NCBI GenBank assembly: GCA_003353795.1
Contig: PIVY01000005.1
Location: forward strand, 1 to 64,000
Direction of reading: 5' to 3'
DNA from: a bacterium
Lineage (GTDB): Bacteria; Krumholzibacteriota; Krumholzibacteriia; LZORAL124-64-63
DNA: 64,000 nucleotides
A program made the translations under genes and the position numbers. Below are positions 47,801 to 54,037 of the stretch, one piece after another. How positions within the stretch are numbered: position 1 is the stretch's first letter; each line of letters begins with the position of its first letter. The notes below the pieces were generated by a model. The model did not search any database. It worked only from the letters and a program-made list of their open reading frames with translations, and was not told the DNA's origin.

Positions 47801-48195
47801 TCGTGGTGCTGACCAACGAGATGGCTGGCAGCGACGGCGACATCTTCCCGCAGGCCATTCAGCTCGAGGGTCTAGCCCCGGTGATCGGCATGCGGAGCTG
47901 GGGCGGCGTGGTGGGGATCAACGCCATCCGCCCGCTGCAGGACGGCGGTCTGGTGACCCAGCCGGTGGCCGCGTGGTGGGACGAGCAGAAGGGCTGGGGC
48001 GTGGAGAACCACGGTGTCGACCCCGACATCGAGGTGCAGAACCTGCCCCAGGATCTCGCCACGGGCACGGACGCGCAGCTGGATCGCGGCATCGCCGAGG
48101 TGCTGAAGCTGCACGCGGCCGAGCCGCCCAGCGAGCCCGACTTCGGGCCGGTGCCGCCGCGGACCCGCAAGTCGTATCGGGATGAATTGAAGTAG
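44878..48195 (+). CDS. Tricorn-type protease (beta-propellers, PDZ, S41 catalytic domain)
   Basis: TSFIGTEYFPHISPDGRWIAFTGEYDGNRDVYLIPVGGGEPQRLTWHPG; PDZ DEGDFILAVNGRAVKAAPNLHALLAG; S41 GGKIGYIHVPDMGTTGMVAFNKWFYPQLDLEGMVVDTRWNGGGFVSQMLVERL..NEMAGSDGDIFPQAI. Confidence 0.94.
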   Translation: MIQITARRASMLVVLVFLSLSGTALATAPYVGQADVHGDRIVFTAEDDLWSCDLAGQDVRRLTSFIGTEYFPHISPDGRWIAFTGEYDGNRDVYLIPVGGGEPQRLTWHPGGDEVIGWHPDGETVILRSRRHDPHGDWHLFTIDHQGGDLAELPLGFAARLDVDPASGRWAFNRTERERRPWKRYRGGWATQIWVGDPGQNDFVQITEFAGMDAFPMWHDGQLVFLSDQGGTANLWSMAADGSARTQLTDFDEWDVRWPAMGPGGLVVFTAGADLQLLDLADGHTTRVEVDLPSDHVLTRTRYRASGRDLQDFDLSPDGERLMVSVRGELFSVPVKEGVTLPITRGTGARERGAAYGHEGKQVFYWTDAEREDALHRKDAWGRDDAETVRGAKKDDWFGSLIPSPDGKWLAWTDSEYGLRIMKTEGGGEREVDRGTMGPLRSLTWSPDGRWLAYVKNLSNDYGSIFIYDTQEQVTHEVTGRWARDHSPAWDPDGRFLYFVSARAQNPVLGQTDMQNVEVRNEKLYAMLLRPDVDHPLRHEAGLPPAVDEEKDDDAEKNDEEKSDDEEEDDALDPVEIEFAGLADRVVELKTKRGNYGALAATKSHVFYVKVPIMGMAEGPDFFQEGEPIAVLMAYSLEDRESETFAAGITAYDLEPEAGKVAVMKQRGQIFVVDAGSPPGEALAKGKVDLSDAVVELDPRAEWEQVYWEAWRQMRAFYWDPDMGGLDWKKIGDRYADLLPRLTSRGDLADLIGQLYGEVSTSHSYVFGGDPGKSVPRVATGQLGADLVRDGDAYRIERIIRGDAADRVRSPLDEPGVDADEGDFILAVNGRAVKAAPNLHALLAGFAGKQVLMTVADDRGGENSREILVTPMRSERSLRYADWVRGNREYVLEKTGGKIGYIHVPDMGTTGMVAFNKWFYPQLDLEGMVVDTRWNGGGFVSQMLVERLRRPVLAYDRVRGGSVSTYPYRVLNGPFVVLTNEMAGSDGDIFPQAIQLEGLAPVIGMRSWGGVVGINAIRPLQDGGLVTQPVAAWWDEQKGWGVENHGVDPDIEVQNLPQDLATGTDAQLDRGIAEVLKLHAAEPPSEPDFGPVPPRTRKSYRDELK

Positions 48196-48224
48196 TGGCA
48201 CCCCACCCCTGAGGTGCTGCGCGA

Positions 48225-48256
48225 GAGGGCGGTCCCACGTTCGTAGGGCCGCCCTC
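48225..48256. terminator. Hairpin gagggcggtccc..gggccgccctc between convergent genes
   Basis: Inverted repeat with one bulge. Confidence 0.55.
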
Positions 48257-48262
48257 GCTACG

Positions 48263-48835
48263 TCAGCCGACCATCGCCGCCCAGCGCTCCAGCAACGACT
48301 GCGCCAGCAACTGCGCCGCCGGCGTCGCGAACTGCCGCCCCTTGTAGGCCTCGCGCACCTCGTCGAGTCGGCGGTTGCCGCCGGACTCGCGGTAGACCCA
48401 CGCCTGGATCAGGAACTCGAGCCGGTCGGCATCGCGGACGAGCTTCGCCTCGGGGCCGCGCTCGTGCTTGTAGTCGTCCATGAGGGCGGTCCAGTTCGGC
48501 GCCATCGGCAGGCCGTGGAGGATGGCGGACAGGGCCTTGGTCTCGGCCTCCTCCTTGGCGCCCTCGGGGAGGTAGGTGTTGGCCATGCGGGGGATGTCGG
48601 AGACCTCGCTCTCGGCCAGGTCGTGCAGGACGGCCATGGAGAGGAGGCGACCGCGGTCGAGATCCACGTCGGACATCTCGGCGAGTACGAGGGCGACTAC
48701 GGCCGTGCCCCAGCTGTGGGCCGCCACGTTCTCGGGCAGGTCGACCTGGCGCAGGTACCAGCCGGTGCGGGGGGTGGTCTTCAGGACGTTGGCCTGCAGG
48801 AGCAGGTCGAGCCAGCGGGTCGGGTCGGCGGGCAT
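48263..48835 (-). CDS. HD-domain phosphohydrolase (YfbR-like)
   Basis: VDLPENVAAHSWGTAVVALVLAEM..LLSMAVLHDLAESEVSDIPRM (H...HD)..RDADRLEFLIQAW. Confidence 0.85.
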   Translation of the reverse strand: MPADPTRWLDLLLQANVLKTTPRTGWYLRQVDLPENVAAHSWGTAVVALVLAEMSDVDLDRGRLLSMAVLHDLAESEVSDIPRMANTYLPEGAKEEAETKALSAILHGLPMAPNWTALMDDYKHERGPEAKLVRDADRLEFLIQAWVYRESGGNRRLDEVREAYKGRQFATPAAQLLAQSLLERWAAMVG

Positions 48836-48913
48836 GAAGCGGCCTCCGGTTGGGGTGGCGAGCGTGAGCGTAGGATAGCCGCTCACGCCCGCCGTGACCA
48901 CCCGAGCCGCGAG

Positions 48914-50458
48914 TCAGGGTACGACCACCGATTGCCGGCGGAAATGGTACACGTCGCCTCGATAGGCCGGGCAAGCCGTGGGCTCGCTGGCGCCGCGCGC
49001 CCGCGCGCTCGCCGCAAACTCGAGGTACAGGTACTCGCGACCGCCGGCGTGGGTCGGGAACCAGGCCGCGGGTTTCAGGCGATCCTGGGTGTACTGGGTG
49101 CCGTCCTCCAGGGGACACTGGCCGTGGGCATGGCAACCGGTGACATTGACGAACGCCAGATCCACGGATTCGGTCAGCCCCGCGAGGTGGTCGATCTCGG
49201 CGGTGAATCCCGTTCGTTCATCGTCGCGCCAGCCGGCATGGTCGCCTGCGTGGTAGACGGTGACGCCGTCCACGGTCACCAGGAATCCGACGCCGGCATC
49301 GTTGGAGGCGATGGTGGCGACGGATAGGTCGCCGAAATCCCGCTCCGTTCGTGGCGGCATGTGGGAATAGGCGGGACCGGCGTACGACCGACCGCCATCA
49401 GCGTCAGGCGCGAACCCGTAGACGTAATTCACGGTGGGCAGACGGTCGGCCAGGGCGTAGATCGCCGGGTCGAAATGGTCCCGATGGGCGTGGGTCACGA
49501 AGATCCAGACATTCTGGTTTCGCAGTTCGTCGGCCGTGAGCCGCCCGTTGGCGAGCCCGGGATGTGCGGGATCGTAGCTGTCCGGAACGTAGTCGAAGAT
49601 GAGCACGTGCTGCTGCGTCTTGATGGCCCAGCCGCAGTGGCCAAGGTGCCAGAGTACGGCTTCGCCGGGGTCCAGCTGGCGGTCCAGCCACTGTCGCGTC
49701 GTAGTGGGATCGACACCATCGGCACCGGTCCCGCCGGCTGCGCTCAATGCCGCCGCCGTGTCGGAGTGCCCGTATCGTCGCGCCAGGTCCAGGGGGCTGC
49801 GCCCCGTGGGATCCATGGCCATGAGGTCGGCGCCGGCGTCGATCAGCAGGGCGACCATGTCCGCGCGCCCGTTGGCGGCGGCCCAGCAGATCACCGGAGC
49901 GCCGCCGATCAATCGGGTCTGGGGATCGGCGCCGTGACGCAGCAGGAACTCGGCCATGTCGGCACGGTCGCGGGCGACGGCCATGGCCAGCGGAGGCAGG
50001 CCGCCGGGGCCGTCCGCGTCGATGGGGGCGCCCTGCACCACGAGCCGCTCGACGATCGGCAGGCTGCCAGAGCGTACCGCCATGCCCACCGCCCGGGATC
50101 CCAGGTGGCGGTGGCTGGCGCCGGCGTCGAGCAGGTCGCAGGCAGACCTGTTGCGACCGCGGTCCATGGCGATGAACAGCGGCGTCTGGCCGGCCCGATT
50201 CGTTGGGTCGGGCGCCGCGCCGGTATCGATCAGGAAGCGGACCGTCGCACCACGATTCGCGATGACGGCGTGGTGGAGTGGAGTCTGCCCTTGCCCGTCG
50301 GCGAGATCGACCGACGAGGGATCCTCGACTATGAGCACGCGTATCGCCTCGAGATCGCCTTGCCGCGCCGCGTCGTGAATCGGCGCCGCCTGGACCGTTG
50401 CGCCCGCGAGGATCACGATGGTGACCAGGGCGCCGGAAATGGAACTTCTTCTGAACAT
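48914..50458 (-). CDS. Secreted ankyrin-repeat / metallo-beta-lactamase-fold fusion protein
   Basis: Signal peptide; ANK repeats QGQTPLHHAVIANRGATVRFLIDTGAAPDP etc.; MBL motif VTHAHRDHFDPAIYAL, VYHAGDHAGW. Confidence 0.87.
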   Translation of the reverse strand: MFRRSSISGALVTIVILAGATVQAAPIHDAARQGDLEAIRVLIVEDPSSVDLADGQGQTPLHHAVIANRGATVRFLIDTGAAPDPTNRAGQTPLFIAMDRGRNRSACDLLDAGASHRHLGSRAVGMAVRSGSLPIVERLVVQGAPIDADGPGGLPPLAMAVARDRADMAEFLLRHGADPQTRLIGGAPVICWAAANGRADMVALLIDAGADLMAMDPTGRSPLDLARRYGHSDTAAALSAAGGTGADGVDPTTTRQWLDRQLDPGEAVLWHLGHCGWAIKTQQHVLIFDYVPDSYDPAHPGLANGRLTADELRNQNVWIFVTHAHRDHFDPAIYALADRLPTVNYVYGFAPDADGGRSYAGPAYSHMPPRTERDFGDLSVATIASNDAGVGFLVTVDGVTVYHAGDHAGWRDDERTGFTAEIDHLAGLTESVDLAFVNVTGCHAHGQCPLEDGTQYTQDRLKPAAWFPTHAGGREYLYLEFAASARARGASEPTACPAYRGDVYHFRRQSVVVP

Positions 50459-50472
50459 GATTCGATCTCCTC

Positions 50473-51732
50473 TCAGCGGTTGATCCGGTAGCAGACGATT
50501 TCCGGGGGATCCGGTTCACCGAACTCGTCGTCCAGTCCGCCCTGGCCGCCGCCGACGGTTGTGCGCATGGCGTCCACGAAGCCGTGCACCACCACGAGCA
50601 GGTCCTGCCCCACGCGGAAGACGCCGTCGTAGAGGGCGTTGCCGGCCACGGGCACGACGACCTGGCGCTGGAAGTGTCCACTCGGGTCGAAGACGTCGAA
50701 GGCCAGGAGCCCGTGGTGATCCCGGCCGATCTCGGCGCTGCGACCATGCCGGACCCAGAGTTCACCGTCGCCAGTGACCTGCAGGCCGCGGTGATACCAG
50801 GCGATCACGGCCTCGTTGGCGCACATCTCGTAGCGGATGGAGAAGGGGAACGTGCGGAACCGGCGGTCGATCAGGGCCTGGATACGGTCAGCCTCGGCCG
50901 GCGTCCGGACCCGGGGCGTGAACTCGCGCTCGATCACCCTGGCGACCGAGCCGTCGGGTTCGAAGACCGTGATCTCGTACTCGTCGCGGTCGGCCAGCGC
51001 GTAGACCCGTCCGTCGGGGCCGACGTCGAAGCTGTAGAGGAAGTCGATCAGGGCCGCCTTCTCGGAGAAGACGTAGTCGTTGTGATAGTCGACATGGCGG
51101 TTGCTCTCGAGGTAACGGACGATCTCGTCGCCGTTCGGGTCGATAGCCGCGAGTGTGGAGCTTGCCGTGTGAGTGCCGGTGTCCTCGTCCTGGACGTTGA
51201 GGACGCCGGCCATGACCAGCCGTTCGCCGCGGCAGGCTGCAGTGGCGAGCATGCGGCCGGGCTCGCGAGGAACCAGAGTGGTTCCGGGATTCCCCGTTCG
51301 GTCGATGGTGATCAGGGCCGCAGGGAACCGGTTGACGACGCCCAGCGATCCGTCCGCCAACTGCACGAGATCACTGGCCCGGCGCACTTCGCCGGGGCCG
51401 TCGCCCTCACCGAATACGGTGCGCTCCAGGTTCCCGTCCGGCGAGTAGACGTGGACCTGCTGGAGCTGCGAATCGAGCACGTAGAGACGGCCGCTGTCGT
51501 CGGCGAGTACGCGGGTGATCAGTCCGAAGAATGCGTCCTCGTCGTCGGCGCCGCCGGCACGCCAGATCTCCTCGATGTCGAGCACCTGCACGCCACCGGG
51601 CGGAACGGCGGGATTGCAGACGTGGGGGACGCCGTCGATGGGGACGATCTGTCCCGCGATCGCGATGTTGCAAATGACGATGGGAATGACGAGACACAGG
51701 TGGCGAACGGGTCGCCCGGATGATCGGAGCAT
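50473..51732 (-). CDS. 6-bladed beta-propeller (NHL-like) protein
   Basis: ITRVLADDSGRLYVLDSQLQQVHVYSPDGNLERTVFGEGDGPGEVRRASDLVQLADGSLGVVNRFPA. Confidence 0.8.
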   Translation of the reverse strand: MLRSSGRPVRHLCLVIPIVICNIAIAGQIVPIDGVPHVCNPAVPPGGVQVLDIEEIWRAGGADDEDAFFGLITRVLADDSGRLYVLDSQLQQVHVYSPDGNLERTVFGEGDGPGEVRRASDLVQLADGSLGVVNRFPAALITIDRTGNPGTTLVPREPGRMLATAACRGERLVMAGVLNVQDEDTGTHTASSTLAAIDPNGDEIVRYLESNRHVDYHNDYVFSEKAALIDFLYSFDVGPDGRVYALADRDEYEITVFEPDGSVARVIEREFTPRVRTPAEADRIQALIDRRFRTFPFSIRYEMCANEAVIAWYHRGLQVTGDGELWVRHGRSAEIGRDHHGLLAFDVFDPSGHFQRQVVVPVAGNALYDGVFRVGQDLLVVVHGFVDAMRTTVGGGQGGLDDEFGEPDPPEIVCYRINR

Positions 51733-51805
51733 GGGACACCTCGTGGCGGGGAAGGACGCGACCGGCGCTGCCGACGCACCACGGGGATCTGGCGGCGGCA
51801 GGATC

Positions 51806-51851
51806 AGTATCGGTAAAAAATTACCGTACTGTCAATAAGTTTTTACCGGTA
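51806..51851 (-). promoter_or_regulatory. Promoter TTGACA-N18-GATACT with candidate BlaI-type operators CGGTAATTTTTTACCG (spacer) and TACCGGTAAAA (upstream)
   Basis: tgtcaa 51830-51835; agtatc 51806-51811; dyad 51811-51826; ttttaccggta 51841-51851. Confidence 0.6.
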
Positions 51852-53497
51852 GGCCCGGGTCGGGGTCGCAGCTCGGCTTCGGCGCCGGCAGCTATGAGGG
51901 CGGCGATGGTGGAGTCGTGATGTCCCCAGCGCGCGAAGTGGAGGGGGGTGTCTCCGTCGGTGCTGCGGGCGTCGGGGTCGAGCCCTGCGGCGAGAAATCG
52001 GTGGACGAGTTCCGTGTCGCCGATGCGCGCGGCGGCGTGCAGCATGGTCCAGCCGTGGTATCCGCGGACCTGGATGTCGGCGCCGCCGTCCAGGAGGGCC
52101 CTGGCGACGGATCGCTTCCCGCGGTCGAGGGCGCTGAAGAGCGGCGTCAGGCCGTTGGCGTTGCGGACGTCGGGGTCGGCTCCCCGGGCCAGGAGGTCGG
52201 CGACCAGGGCGGCGTGCCCGCCCCAGGAGGCCTGGGCGAGGGGAGTCATGCCCTTGAAGTCGCGGTGTTCCAGCTGGGAGGGCATCGTATCGAGCAGGGC
52301 TGTGATCCCGGCGTGATCGCCTCGCAGGGCCATGACGTGGATGTCACCAGAGACCGGCGCGGGCTCGGACGATTCGGCGACCGGTGTCTGGGGCTGGGGC
52401 CCGACCGCGGTCCCGGACACGATGACCTCCGGCTGTGATAGCCGAACGGCACTGGCGGGAATGACGGCCACGGCCAGCAGGGCCAGCAGGCCCGCCGTGA
52501 CGAACCGGTACCGGCGGACCGTCAGCGTAGCCGGGTGCCCGAGCAGATGGCGAAGCCGAACCTCGATGTCGGCGGCACGGGCCAGTCCCGGTGTCGGGGC
52601 GGGCTCGCGCGCAAGGGCGATGCGCTCGGCCATGGACAGCAGGAGGTGCGCATAGCCGCGGCGGTCGCCACTGCTCCGCCAGGCGGCCTCGTCGCAGGCC
52701 ATCTCCAGCGTCAAGGCCGCCCTCCGTGCGGCATGCCAGGCCAGCGGTTGGTACCAGAACACGGCGCAGACCAGTTCGGCCAGGACCAGTCGGAGGTAGT
52801 CGTTGCGTCGGACGTGCGCCAGCTCGTGTTGCACGACGGGGCGCAAGGCTTCGGCGGGCCAGTGGACCGCATCGGCGGGCAGGACGAGGCGGGGTCGCAT
52901 GACGCCGGCCACGAACGGGATCACGATACGATGGGACAGGTGCAAGTCCGGAGCCCGGCCGCGATCGGCGCCGAGGCCGAGAGCGGCGACGAATTCGGGT
53001 GGTGCGGGGGACGCCCTCAGGGCCAGCCACATGCCGCCGGCGAGCCGACTGGCGCTGCGGATCAGCAGGGCGACGACACCGCCCATCCAGATCATGGTCA
53101 GAGCCTGCCACCACGGCCATGCCGGCCCGACTGCACGGGTCGATTCCAATTCCGCCTCGATTCCGGCGGGACTGTTCTGGTGACCGAAGGGCTGAGTGAC
53201 CCGGGAGATCTCGGAAGTGGGCTCTGCGGTCATGGTCTGCACGGACAGGGGCGTCACCTCGACCAGCGGTGCTACCAGGCGCGGCGTTACCAGGCCCATA
53301 GCGGGCAGGATCAGCAGGCAACAGAAGGTCACCGTCCAGATGCGACTGCGCAGTTCGGGGCGAGCGTGCCGCGCGATCCAGGTCAACGCGTGGGCGGCCA
53401 TGAGGAGCACGGTTCCCTTGAGCGCGAGGTCCAGGCCGAAGCGAAGCCAGGTCGCGGCTTCGGGTCCTGCTAACTGTCCGCTCAAGATCTGGTCCAT
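51821..53497 (-). CDS. BlaR1-like M56 family metallopeptidase with C-terminal ankyrin repeats
   Basis: TM region; AVHWPAEALRPVVQHELAHVRRNDYLRLVLAELVCAVFWYQPLAW (HExxH); ANK DFKGMTPLAQASWGGHAALVADLLARGADPDVRNANGLTPLFSALDRGKRSVARALLDGGADIQ; start MDQILSGQLAG 2 bp from the BlaI stop. Confidence 0.88.
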   Translation of the reverse strand: MDQILSGQLAGPEAATWLRFGLDLALKGTVLLMAAHALTWIARHARPELRSRIWTVTFCCLLILPAMGLVTPRLVAPLVEVTPLSVQTMTAEPTSEISRVTQPFGHQNSPAGIEAELESTRAVGPAWPWWQALTMIWMGGVVALLIRSASRLAGGMWLALRASPAPPEFVAALGLGADRGRAPDLHLSHRIVIPFVAGVMRPRLVLPADAVHWPAEALRPVVQHELAHVRRNDYLRLVLAELVCAVFWYQPLAWHAARRAALTLEMACDEAAWRSSGDRRGYAHLLLSMAERIALAREPAPTPGLARAADIEVRLRHLLGHPATLTVRRYRFVTAGLLALLAVAVIPASAVRLSQPEVIVSGTAVGPQPQTPVAESSEPAPVSGDIHVMALRGDHAGITALLDTMPSQLEHRDFKGMTPLAQASWGGHAALVADLLARGADPDVRNANGLTPLFSALDRGKRSVARALLDGGADIQVRGYHGWTMLHAAARIGDTELVHRFLAAGLDPDARSTDGDTPLHFARWGHHDSTIAALIAAGAEAELRPRPGPTGKNLLTVR

Positions 53498-53499
53498 GG

Positions 53500-53916
53500 C
53501 TAATCCGCCTCGTTCGGCTCGTCGTCTTCGGCGGTGTCGATGAGGCCTCGTAGCCGGGCCACGTCCTCGGGCGAAAGCCGGTCCTTGTGCGTGTCGAGCA
53601 GGGCGGCCACGAGCATCCGGGGCGACCCGTCGAAGAAGTTGTCGACAACGTCGGTGAGGGCGCTGCGGGCGGCGCGGCCCTGGGTCACGGTCGGTCGATA
53701 GACGCGGCTGTTGCCCACGGTCTTCGCGGTGAGGAAGCCCTTGTCCTCGAGGATGTGACACATGCGCCGGATGGAGTCGGCCGTGGGCGGGTCGGGAATC
53801 ACCGTGAGAATGTCGGCCACGGTGGCTTGCCCGGTGCGGTAGATCGCCTGCATGATCTGGCGTTCGCGGCGGCTGAGCTCGTGCTCGCGGTAAACGCGTT
53901 TCCTGCTCGGGGTCAC
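53500..53916 (-). CDS. BlaI/MecI/CopY family transcriptional repressor
   Basis: LSRRERQIMQAIYRTGQATVADILTVIPDPPTADSIRRMCHILEDKGFLTAKTVGNSRVYRPTVTQGRAARSALTDVVDNFFDGSPRMLVAALLD. Confidence 0.93.
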   Translation of the reverse strand: MTPSRKRVYREHELSRRERQIMQAIYRTGQATVADILTVIPDPPTADSIRRMCHILEDKGFLTAKTVGNSRVYRPTVTQGRAARSALTDVVDNFFDGSPRMLVAALLDTHKDRLSPEDVARLRGLIDTAEDDEPNEAD

Positions 53917-53941
53917 GGGGCGCCTCCGGGGTGAGGGACGG

Positions 53942-53983
53942 TTCTACCGGTAAAATATTCCCGCATCGCGGGCCGAATGTCAA
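53942..53983 (-). promoter_or_regulatory. Promoter of BlaI-like gene: TTGACA (-35) and AT-rich -10 overlapping operator-like TTTTACCGGTAGAA
   Basis: tgtcaa 53978-53983; taccggta palindrome 53945-53952. Confidence 0.55.
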
Positions 53984-53984
53984 A

Positions 53985-54017
53985 CCGCCGTCCTGATCGC
54001 GATGATCAGGACGGCGG
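53985..54017. terminator. 14-bp perfect hairpin ccgccgtcctgatc-gcgat-gatcaggacggcgg
   Basis: Directly downstream of the minus-strand GH38 gene. Confidence 0.75.
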
Positions 54018-54037
54018 CGAGGTGGCGCGGGTCGCGT

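Noticed and set aside
48914-50458. Calling the ANK-MBL protein a true beta-lactamase because it sits near BlaI/BlaR-like genes
   Set aside because: MBL fold is functionally diverse; sequence by eye looks more like UlaG/lactonase type.
53498-53983. Upstream extension of the M56 ORF (MTFGPRCGN... to RRAERGGLA)
   Set aside because: The extension is out-of-frame reading through the BlaI gene; the real start is MDQILSGQ at 53497.
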